From Maniola hyperantus (Eukaryota; Arthropoda; Insecta; Lepidoptera; Nymphalidae), in NCBI RefSeq assembly GCF_902806685.2, contig NC_048542.1:5750533-5814532 (forward strand): a stretch of DNA of 64,000 bases, in the 5' to 3' direction. Below, one piece after another: positions 43,481 to 53,258 of the stretch. Below the pieces are notes generated by a model. The model worked only from the letters and a program-made list of their open reading frames with translations, was not told the DNA's origin and did no database searches. The number at the start of each line of letters is the position of its first letter. The stretch's first letter is position 1. The position numbers and the translations under genes were made by a program.

Positions 43481-45247
43481 TTTCAACATTGATATTTAAC
43501 AAAGTATGCCACTTAAAATTAAAATTGTGTTCTATTAATTAATAATTTAATAATTTTAGTATAAACTTACGCCTTTTTCCTATAGTCGAATTTTTAATGA
43601 AACAACACGTTTTGACATTAGCTAATGTCAAATCGTAAAATAATGATACCATATTTCAGATGATAGTGATGTATGTGGTTCAGTTGTGTCATGTAAATGA
43701 GTCAATGAACCAGTTCCTGCTTCTCTATTTTAGATTAAACTTTCACAAGCAGAGTAAAGAAGAAGCATTTTTAAACTAGTAAATATTACTTAAATAAAAT
43801 AAGTAGGTACCTAGAGCTCTGATGGTATAATAGTGCTTTAAAAAGGGATTTTAGAATATGATTTACGTAAATATGTTTTTTTGAGTAATTAGGTACATTT
43901 TAGATGTTACTTAATAATTTACAGTAGGATGAACCATTAATTCCATTGAACTATCGACTTACAATGACAGATACGTTTCTAAAGTTACCCGTAGCTACTG
44001 TACCAACTGGATTGGTTGTTCATACCAATATGTTGTTGCCCCCAGCACTATTTATTTTTCATTTAAATCTGGTAGCACTGGAAACGTCAAAAAATGTTGT
44101 TTAATTAAGAATTTGATTATATATCTATCCATTGCCACTTCTCACATTATTTCAATTTGTTACCTTCATTTGTGGGAACTATTTTAACTCTGGTAACATT
44201 AAGAAACGTCAGAATTGCATGGAATTAAAAATGAAATCTAAACTTGTCTATTCTTGGTACAAAACCTGGTTTGTGAGGGGTATGCAAGTATAAATGTATT
44301 CTGTGGGGGTATGGGTAGTCGGTGTCGGTGACTTGTTAGTTGTTACTAGTAGTTAGCGGTGGTAGTTAGTTAGTATAAGTAGTGACCCAAAAATCAAAAT
44401 ACGAAATAAAAAAAACTTAATATTTCAAAATACTATACCGGTTGGGAACATGGTGAGAATGATAAGTGTGTGATTATGTTCTCAATGTAGTGGAATGTAC
44501 AGCTACTATATCACTGATTAGTGCGAACTGCGAAGTAGTTATAGGTACCTATTCAAAAACTAGTTATTGAGTCATCTGTAATGTATGACGCGTTTTAACT
44601 TTTCACGCGACATTTTAACTTTTTGTGTCAACATTCATGTCAAAATGAACGATTTTAGTCCTAGGTATAGTTGCTGTTCGATTCAAACGTTTTGGCGGCT
44701 CAGAGCTTGGCGCAAGCCGATGCGCAGAACACAAAATAAGGTATCAGCGGGACGTAGCTGGACGAAGCGGCGGGGCACACCCCCGCGCGCGCTCTCTGTC
44801 ACCCGCAGTTGCCCATCGCGTCGTAGTGTGAGTGTGTAGTTGTATCTGTATAGGTACTCACACGCGTACGTTGCTGTCCACGTACAGTCGAGCTCAAGAT
44901 TTGTTGTTGTTTTGTTATTGCTTCGTTAAGTTTTTTATTGTTATTTTTCTGTCAAGTTTTTAAGAATTTCCGTAATAGAAACGATAAAAATTATCAGTTT
45001 AATAAAATAAGAATTTAAAAAAAAATATTAAATAAGTCGTCTATGAAGAATAATAAAAACTACGCTTCGGTTTCAAAACAATTATAACTCAATGTAACTA
45101 CAAGATACTTACTCCCATGTTAACCTCATTAACAGAAAATATAATATTTTAGTTAAACTTGTCTTGACTCGCCTGAACCTGCGCGCACCTGCGCCCGCAA
45201 CTAACTTCCCAGCCGCCAAAAAGTTTGAATCCAACTACAATAACCGA
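43481..45247. other. Spacer with a GC-rich patch at 44690-44900
   Basis: 44690-44850 (CTTGGCGCAAGCCG, GCGGCGGGGCACACCCCCGCGCGCGC, CGCGTCGTAGTGTGAGTGTG) stands out from AT-rich surroundings and is followed by TGTATCTGTATAG. It could be a promoter or first untranslated exon of an undetected gene; no coding evidence. Confidence 0.3.
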
Positions 45248-45423
45248 TAGAATTAAAATGGCGCGTGAGGTGTCATTTTTTTCGGACTATAGGTACCTAA
45301 TTCAAATAATGATTTATGACAAAACAATGATTTTGACATAATCCCTAGCGATTAGGATGGGGTTGTAGCACGGTTGTAGTGATACCACGAATCCTGTGCA
45401 CGAATCTATAGCTTTAGTATAGA

Positions 45424-45560
45424 CTAGTTGAGGCCCGCGACTTCGTCCGCGTAGATTTAGGTTGTTAAAAATCCCGGGGGCAGTCTTTGATTTTTCGGAA
45501 TAAAAGTAGCTTATCTCACTCTCCAGGTCTTTAACTATATCCATGCAAAAATCACGTCAA
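45424..45560 (-). repeat. Helitron-like repeat, family A fragment, reverse
   Basis: GACTAGTTGAGGCCCGCGACTTCGTCCGCGTAGATTTAGG, AATCCCGGGGGCAGTC, TGATTTTTCGGAATAAAAGTAGC and TATATCCATGCAAAAATCACGTCAATC. The outer half is missing. Confidence 0.6.
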
Positions 45561-45724
45561 TCTGTTGCACCCCTCGCGCCTCTCTACCCGCCTTCTCCAC
45601 TGCTGTCCCGCTGGCATGTTAGGTTACATACCGATCTCACATCGCAATGCAAATAGGAATTTTGGCAGGATTCGGAAGCAAGCGGCATCGTGTCAGTTTA
45701 GTCGTTCCTTTTTCTAACCGACTT

Positions 45725-45940
45725 AGTAGGCCAGTTTCTAAATCAGCACGATTTAGGAATGCAATTCCTTACAGCATCAGGGTTGAGGAGTTGGGTCCTC
45801 GAGTTTAACGATAAGGTGTTTACTTGGTAATATTAATTAGTATAATATGAATTTATAATCGACAGTTTCTAAATCCCATCAGTTTTGGTGGTCAGGTGCC
45901 CTGCAGCATCAGGATTGAGGAGTTGAACTCCAAATTTTTA
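45725..45940 (+). repeat. Two diverged copies of a GCATCAGGGTTGAGGAGTTG repeat
   Basis: CAGTTTCTAAATC, then CAGCATCAGG(G/A)TTGAGGAGTTG occurs at 45732-45800 and again at 45864-45932, about 132 bp apart, with different sequence between. Confidence 0.6.
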
Positions 45941-46328
45941 TGGGACAATTGTCGCAAAGTTTCCCTATCGATTGAGTAATAGGTACCTACAAAGTAATAA
46001 AAAATATTAAAAAATTAATAACGTTTGCAACCTGCATAGTAATTGTTGTATACACGGTGAAATTTTAGTGATTGTCTTTCCGCGGCATAACGATTTGCCC
46101 TCAGTATTACTATCGAAATTTTGAGTTAAACAAAAAAAATGTTTTGAAATAATTAATAAAAAATCGACATCTCGAAAGTGTGAGAAACTATAGTAACGCC
46201 CTAGACGTAACGTGAATAGCAGGTAGGTACATCCACTCGAACCGCGCTGCCAATAAAGTGAAAAAGTTTAGAGCAAAATAAGCTCTCGCGCGTAGTGATA
46301 CGACATAAACTAGCCTGCACGCACGCGG

Positions 46329-46385
46329 TACAAAAATCGAATAAGACCTCGAACCAATAGTGGGTTCGTGGTCTTATTCGATTTT
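46329..46385. repeat. Fold-back, 25-bp arms, at the 3' end of the Penelope element
   Basis: 46329-46353 pairs with 46361-46385 with one mismatch (AAAAATCGAATAAGACC / GGTCTTATTCGATTTTT) and a 7-nt loop AATAGTG. It lies inside the last codons of the Penelope frame. Confidence 0.85.
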
Positions 46386-47311
46386 TGTTTTCTCGATTGT
46401 AAATTTGACATTTTTGACTCTAATATTTTTTTATATTTATAAATCGATTGTAATACCTCAATAAAATCTAAATAATATCTGTCCCGGCTGTACTCACGTG
46501 TGTAGTCGACGTTAGCCCGACTAGTTTCGAACCATACGGGGTCCTTTTTCAAGGGAGTCCGTTCGCGCACGCGCCGCGGTTTTGACTGCGGGACGCACGT
46601 GCCGCTGCCCGTAGCGCCCGTTGTGAGGGTGGCTGGGGTGGGGGGGGGAGACAGCTGCCGATCGTCTCCCGACAGTTCCTGCTGTTCTTCATCACTGGAA
46701 CCGTCACCGACATCCAGGCACGCGGAGCTAATGGTGTCCCGTCCCACGACTGATGCCCTTGTCTTAGCATCAAAAAGCGGTTTCCACGCTGAGGGTAGCA
46801 TCCATCCATTGTCACGATTGAAATTCGGGTGGCGACTAATTTCGATCGCTTCCCGTATCTTCCGCGGTACTAGAAACTTTTCCCGGGACAATACGGAAAC
46901 CTTGTCGAATCGTATGTAGTGCGACGTACCCGAATTTTGGATATGTTCTGCTATTGCTGACCCATTGGTGTCCACATTTTTGACGCTGCGTATGTGTTCC
47001 ATCACTCTCGTCTGGATGTTCCGACTGGTCTCGCCTATATAGTTATGGCCACATTCACAGGGAATCATATACACACCGGGTACGTTAAGATGATCCCTGT
47101 CTTTCGGTGAGCGCAACATACTCCCTATTTGTCCAGGGGGCCGGAATCTGGTCTTTATGTCAAACTTACGACGCAGGTGATGGCCTATCTTGTCCGTTAT
47201 ACCCTTGACATAGGTTAAGTAGGCTGGTGATCGTTCTGCGCTCACCGGTTTTCGCCTTGAAGTGTTGTGTGCCAATCGATAACTTTGACGCCAATTGTAA
47301 CCGTTATATTC

Positions 47312-48427
47312 CAGTGCCCTGTTTATCAAACGTTACAAGTCTTGTATTACAAGCGTTTCTCTTGTAAATTTGTGCATTTTTACAAGAATGCGTTTATCAA
47401 AACTACACTTGTAAACTACAAGCTACAAGTAATATCACTTGTAATACAAGTGTTTTTCACACTCCACATATTTGTGGTTTTGTTCATCAAAAATGCCTTT
47501 GTAGCTTGTAGCTTGTAACTTGTAACGAAAAAGTTGGAGAGCCTCCGTTGACTCTTAATTTATTTTACAAGTTATATGCAAGTATGATATTGTATAAAAG
47601 AATAATTAAATTATCTAGTACGTAGTAGTAAATCGGTAAAATAACTACAAAATAATTCAAAGGTGTAATTTTATTAAACTTATCAATGCTGCTCTTTTTA
47701 AATTTGACCAAAACGTGTCTCATATACATACGAGTATGCTGGCATAATCTTTTTCGGTAGATACAAGTCCAAGCGACTGACATAGCAATAGTATCTCTTT
47801 CCACTCTGCTATTTTTTGGTCTTTAGATAATTTATCAGTAAATGCGCCAAATAAAATATCTTTTTTGTCACGAATTACTTAATTGAAAAATAATTGTAAC
47901 TTTCGAATCAGATTTCGCCATTTTTTGCGGTGTAATTCGAATAGCGAATTTTTTTAAAGTCTATCTATTTTTCCAAATTTTAAGTCTAACCTTAATTCAT
48001 GAAAAGAATGTACCCATTATTTTTAATTTAAACTTTTTGTGTAGGTACTTCCTGTTGGTGTACCGAAATAGAATAGATAAAAATAGGTAGGTAAATAAAA
48101 TAAGAAGCAATAGGTTTTACAAATACATAGGTTATTTAACACAAAATTAAATTATTTGAAAACAAAATTTATTTCTAACAATAACTTGAGTAGTTATGGT
48201 ACCGTAATTTCTATTTTATCGACATTTATTACGGTTGAAAAATTATATTGCAATTTAGCAAAAATAAAGTGTTATAAATTAAAAATACAAGTTCTACAAG
48301 TCTTGTAAAATCCTACAAGTCTTGTGAAATTATTTGATAAACATAATTTACAAGAGTTTGTAAAAAGTTCTTGTAACTTGTAACTTGTGAGCTTGTAGAC
48401 TTGTAATGTTTGATAAACAGGGCACTG
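47312..48427. mobile_element. TIR element (CAGTGCCCTGTTTATCAAAC ends) inside the Penelope RT
   Basis: Both ends read CAGTGCCCTGTTTATCAAAC inverted, continuing TTACAAGTCT with one change, giving about 31-bp inverted repeats. The first and last 200 bp are packed with ACTTGTA/TACAAG motifs in both orientations. The 1.1-kb body is AT-rich with no transposase. It separates RT codons ending LNQVRQA from LEYNGYNW. I could not settle the target duplication because of the overlap of CAGTG/CACTG with the target. Confidence 0.85.
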
Positions 48428-49691
48428 GGCTTGTCTGACTTGGTTTAGTTCATCCTTCACGTAGGGTGGGTCACATAGGTTTAGGGCTCTGTTTATGAGG
48501 CTCCTCGGCACTGACGCTAGATGCGATGGGTGGTGATCAGAGCTAGCGTGTAGGTATTTGTTAGTGTGTGTGGGTTTCCGGTAAACTGTCGTGCGGAACC
48601 CGCCTCCTGGTGTCCGTATAACCATGGCATCCAAAAATGGCAACCTACCTTCTTTTTCTTCCTCTATCGTAAAGTGCACCTTCCTATGTAACCCATTAAG
48701 GTTCTGGAATACTTGAGACAACTCTTCCTTGTTCACTATGGCGAAAATATCATCCACATAACGTAGCCAGCGTCGCGGTTTTTCCGGCATCATCTCTACC
48801 AGCTCACCCTCCACCCACTCCATGAAGATATTCGCTGCGACGGGTGCGATGGGAGAACCCATCGCGACACCATCAACCTGGAGGTAGTAATCACCACGCC
48901 AACTAAAATAGCCGTTCTTGAGACAGAACTCACTTAAGTCCAAATACCCAGTAGGTGCGCCAGATTTCTTTAAGAAGTCAGAGATCAGCTGACTTGCTTC
49001 ATCCACCGGGATATTAGTAAACAGGGACTCCACATCAAAGCTCACCATGATCTCCGTGTCAGAGATTGTTTCGTTTTTTATCAAATGGACGAAATGTCTA
49101 GAGTCCCTAACATGACTACTCGTGTTTCCTGTAAACGGTTTTAATATTGTGGCCATGTGTCTGGATACCTTGTATGTGGGTGAGTCTATCTGGCTAACTA
49201 TTGGTCTTAAGGGCCAGTTCAATTTGTGAATCTTCGGTAAGCCGTAGATTTTTGGGGAGGTAGAATTATGGGGGCGTAACTGTGACAACAGGTTTTTGTC
49301 ATTGAGGGCCTGTAACAATTTGATAATTCTATTGGTTGTGCGCGCAGTCGGATTATAATTAACTTTTTTATATGTGTTGGTATCAGACAGTAGTTGGTTA
49401 ATTTTGTCTTCGTATACCTCCGTGTCGACTATAACCGTTGCATTGCCTTTGTCCGCTGGCAATATTAGGATATCTTTATTATTGCGTATGTTGAGTAGGG
49501 CCGTTCTGTCTTCCCTATTGATATTGGATTGAGGTAATTTCGCCCGACGCAAAAACGTTGCTATATCCTGTCTTAGACACTCTGCCTCTCGCGCGGGAAT
49601 AGAATTCCTCACTATCGTATCTTCGATACTACACACGATCGATTCTATCGGAATGTTCCGAGGTGTCAACGCAAAATTCAACCCTTTTGCT

Positions 49692-49835
49692 GAAATTTGG
49701 TACAGATATACCTAGCTTGCATCCCGGGGAAGGACATAGGCTTTCTATCACTTTTTATCCCGTAAATCAAAGAGTTCCCACGGGATTTATAAAAACCTAA
49801 ATCCACCCGGATGAAGTCGCGGGCATCATCTAGTA
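49692..49835 (+). repeat. Helitron-like repeat, family A, 3' half
   Basis: TGAAATTTGGTACAGATATACC, GCATCCCGGGGAAGGACATAGGC, TTTTTATCCCGTAAATCAAAGAG, CCCACGGGATTTATAAAAACC and the end GATGAAGTCGCGGGCATCATCTAGT. It abuts the truncated 5' end of the Penelope element. Confidence 0.65.
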
Positions 49836-50197
49836 GTCCGTAAACATGAAATGAGGTGGTTTCCAGGCAACTGAAAACTTCCACCACTAAAGATGAAAAA
49901 TAATACCTATATTATCATCTATGCTTTAATTTTTTTTAATCGGATGCGAAATTAATTAATTACCTCTATTATAGTTCACAGATTTTGTGGGGAAGAAACG
50001 TAAGGAAAATTGCAGTGCACGCTAGCTTTTACTCTTCATCGGAGTAAGGAGTTAAATTTTACGCGTAATACCGAATAAATTATGTATTTAGTAAAAGCTT
50101 GGTAATGTATTAGTTTCTGACTGATTAAATAAAGAGCATCAGATTTTTATCCAGTACCTACATTATTGCGTCTCAACTACACCAATAAAAAATTGCC

Positions 50198-50955
50198 ATG
50201 CCTTACTACTGCAGTATTTGTGAAATTAATGTACCTCGTAACGAGTTCAATATACGAGAACACTTAAATGGACGACGTCACGCTGAAAACTTAAGAGATT
50301 CTAATGATGATGAAGATAATAATGATGACGACGATGATGATGAGATACAGCCCTATTACTGTGACATCTGTGATGTAAATGTGCCAAACAATGAATTTAA
50401 CATAAGACAGCATTTGAACGGGCAACCCCACGCTGAAAACTTAAGAGATTTTAGTGATGGTGAAGATGATAATGACGAAGATGATGATGATGATGCGATT
50501 CAGCCCTATTACTGCGACATCTGTGACGTAAATGTGCCAAACAATGAATTTAACATAAAACAACATTTGACCGGGCAACCCCACGCAGAAAACTTAAGAG
50601 ATTCTAGTGATGATGAAGACGATAATGACGACGATGATGATGAGATACAGCCCTATTACTGCGACATCTGCGATGTAAACGTGCCAAATAACGATTTAAC
50701 ATAGGAGAGCACTTAAATGGACGACGCCATGCTGAAAACTTACAAGGTTCTAGCGTTGATGAAGATGATAGTGATGATGACGATGATGATGAGATCCAGC
50801 CCTATTACTGCGACATTTGCAGGGTAAACGTGCCAAATAACGATTTTAATATCGGAGAGCACTTAAATGGACGACGCCATGCTGAAAATTTAAAAGCTTA
50901 TACCAAGGCTAGGCCACGGCCAAGGATACCATCATCGTCATCATCAGACTGGTGA
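50198..50955 (+). pseudogene. Five-fold zinc-finger/acidic-linker protein, one frameshift
   Basis: No introns. Five near-identical units, each with a finger YYCDICDVNVPNNEFNI then HLNG.PHAENL, followed by an acidic linker of up to about 10 Asp/Glu in a row ending EIQP. The finger is C-x2-C-x13-H-x5-H, close to the U1/JAZ (matrin) type that can bind dsRNA. The first 168 codons are open (stop 50702-50704). A one-base shortfall in a T run at 50695-50697 (GATTTA where sister units have GATTTTA) breaks unit 4. In the shifted frame units 4-5 continue to a TGA at 50953-50955, with end PRPRIPSSSSSDW. The start at 50198 is the only Met before finger 1. I do not recognise an orthologue. A TA-type MITE begins 29 bp downstream. 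Confidence 0.75.
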
Positions 50956-50983
50956 TGGTTTTTACTTTTATACAATTTATGTT

Positions 50984-51168
50984 CAGTACGCGGCAGAAAG
51001 TAATATGTACATCGACCCTTAGAAGGAGATAGTGGTTTTGTAGTGTATTGTCTCTGTCGTTGAGACTGATAAAACGTCATAATATAGTTATAAGTTACAG
51101 AGACAACGCTCTACAAAGCCGAAATGCCATTCCAAAGGCAGATGTACATTACTTTCTGCCGCGTACTG
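50984..51168. mobile_element. TA-type MITE, CAGTACGCGGCAGAAAG family, copy 4
   Basis: CAGTACGCGGCAGAAAGTAAT faces ATTACTTTCTGCCGCGTACTG, with GTACATCGACCC / GATGTAC just inside and GAGACAACGCTCTACAAAGCC in the right arm. The right flank is TA; the left flank is TT. Confidence 0.85.
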
Positions 51169-51347
51169 TACACACTGTAATATTGCGTGCGTTTTACATG
51201 ACTTACCTATACTATGTTGTTTTTTGGAAGTGGTCAATTAGGCCAAAATTTAAGTCATTAGAGATCTGAGGGCCTTTCAGAAATCGTTAAATCCACGTCC
51301 GATGTTAGTTTTAGTTTGCTAACCATATTAAATTATCGATATAACTA

Positions 51348-51550
51348 AAAACCGGCCAAGTGCGAGTCAGACTATTGAGGACCGAGGGTTCCGTACTACA
51401 GTGGTATTTTTTTGGCGTTTTGCACGATAAGCTATTTATGCATAAAAATAATTAAAAATCTGATTTAGAATGTACAGGTTAAGCCCTTTCTTCTGATACC
51501 CCCACTTAGTATATTAATCTTACTTTGAAAGTTGAAAATACTAATTAGGT
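51348..51550. mobile_element. Non-autonomous element, CCGGCCAAGTG family, left half
   Basis: AAAACCGGCCAAGTGCGAGTCAGAC, GACCGAGGGTTCCGTAC, then TTTTGCACGATAAG and TAAGCCCTTTCTTCTGATACCC, which also occur inside the copy at 1498. The right end is missing. Confidence 0.6.
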
Positions 51551-51567
51551 ATATAGGTATTCTTATT

Positions 51568-51773
51568 CTGATATAACATTATAAATGTGAAAGTGTGGAT
51601 GTTTGCATGTTTGTTAGTCAATCACGCAAAAACGGCTGAACGGATTTGGAATGGAGATAGATTATACCCTGGATGAACACATAGGCTATTTTTATCCCGG
51701 AAAATCGAAGAGGTCCCGCGGGATTTTGAAAAATGTAAATGCACGTGGACGAAGTGGCGGGCATCAGCTAATA
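51568..51773 (+). repeat. Helitron-like repeat, family A, nearly complete
   Basis: TCTGATATAACATTATAAATGTGAAAGTG, AATCACGCAAAAACGGCTGAACGG, TATTTTTATCCCGGAAAATCG, CCCGCGGGATTTTG and GTGGCGGGCATCAGCTAAT. It is the closest match in the window to the 20316 copy. Confidence 0.7.
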
Positions 51774-52548
51774 ATAATATTTTAATAACAAGATCCTTTA
51801 CTAAGCGAGCATTATAGGTATATCGTCTGATAAAAAGTAGCTGATTTGACTAGTAGTCATCATCCGTAGTGTTTAAATTTTCGTCTTACTGACTGCTCCC
51901 TACCCAAAAGTGGTGAAGGTGGATAACCTGAAACTATTGCTTGGGCTATGGATGAGATAAATAATGTACGAGTAAATTGCGTAGGTACATAATAATTAAT
52001 ATTATATTAATTTGCGCGTCACATCTTCACACTAAGAGCTTATAGATAGGTACATTTGTTTTAAGTACCTAAGTTTTATGTTAATTAAATAAGTACAATT
52101 GAATACTTCATATAGTTTTTAATTATACCGAATTAACAGCAAGTTAAAGGTTTTTAGAGCATAAGCTACTAATAGGTAGTAATAAGAAAAGCAACTTTGT
52201 GTGTTATTTTATATAGGCTAAAACAATTTAAATATTTGCCATTCTATTTTTACAAACCCCTTTTTTTATTATTTAACTAGTTTTCTTAATTAAGTACCTA
52301 CTTAAGTATAACCACAAGCAAGAGGTTAACCTTTCAAATTATAATTAATTAAGTTATAGTTAATAAAGCAGGTTTTATGGTGGGGTTTTAATAGATAAAT
52401 CATTACAGGTATAAGGTAGGTAGTTATAAAGGTAACAAATAAATTATTGTAACTACTATTTGCAATGTTGTTATACATTTGTTATCAAGTAAATAAAGAC
52501 TATCTATTACCTACCTACATTTTCTATAATTATCTTTTTATTTTCGAC
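51774..52548. other. AT-rich spacer, no gene seen
   Basis: Nothing recognised apart from TAGGTACCTA-like runs. Confidence 0.4.
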
Positions 52549-53258
52549 TACCGTCGTGACTCGTTACTTCGTCTGTGGTACCGATCTTCGCCTAATTTTA
52601 AATAAGTTAAGGTTTCCAATATAAGTTTAAGACAGGCTGCGAATATAAGTACTGAAAACCATAGTATTTTTCAACTATGGCAAGATTCTGCGGATTGTTT
52701 GTGGCTAACTTCACATTGTTGGTGACCAGTGCGTTTTTGCCGTGAAGCAAACGACACGTTTTTTTTTGTCTGTGTTTAAACTTTAGTTTTAGCCAATGTT
52801 ACAGAACAGGTAATGCTAAACTTTTTATTTTATTATCACCTTAATCTAATCCCCTTTCTTATGCCGTTATTATATTCTATCTAATTCACGTTTAGAAGTC
52901 GTATTTGAATAAAATGTTATTGAGGGGATAGCGGCGGCCATCTTGTTGCCAAACTTCACCTGCCCCTAGGGCTGTCGCTCTTTTTGTTTCATAATTTATA
53001 CTACTATACAATATATTTATTTATAAGTGGTATATTTGTTTATAATCGTGTTCTTGAAAACGAAATTTTCAATATCATAATCCCATATAGATTCGCAAGG
53101 GCGAAAAATCATTCGAGAGGTTTCATATTATCTGAGATTTTTTTATTCTATATTTATCTATCTTGAGCAAAGCTTGGTTGCCCACGTCCCTTGGTAATGG
53201 GTGATATCACCTAGAATCGGATTTTTAATCGAAACAATTGATTACAGAACTACTCATA

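Larger units (their letters stand above)
46310..49690 (-). pseudogene. Penelope-like retroelement, RT plus GIY-YIG, split by an insertion
   Basis: The RT part is 49690-48428 on the minus strand: KDILILPADKGNATVIVD, IYGLPKIHKLNWPLRPIVSQ, VSFDVESLFTNIPVDEA, GVAMGSPIAPVAANIFMEW and the catalytic RYVDDIFAIV. These are Penelope-type motifs, distinct from LINE RTs. After a 1.1-kb insertion the frame resumes at about 47311. A GIY-YIG nuclease follows: PGVYMIPCECGHNYIGETSRN, RVMEHI and SAIAEHIQNSGT. A poorly conserved basic C-terminus ends at 46310. The 5' end is truncated at a Helitron-like repeat (about 49690). Apart from the insertion the frame is open. The RT and GIY-YIG nuclease would together make this an EN-plus Penelope element that nicks and primes at its target. 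Confidence 0.9.

Noticed and set aside
46549..46919. Alternative frames over the GIY-YIG part of the Penelope element
   Set aside because: The minus-strand Penelope frame explains the sequence; the others have no domain.
47312..48427. Host-type intron within the Penelope RT
   Set aside because: The boundaries are inverted repeats (CAGTGCCC/GGGCACTG), not GT-AG, and the interior is a transposon-like array of subterminal motifs.
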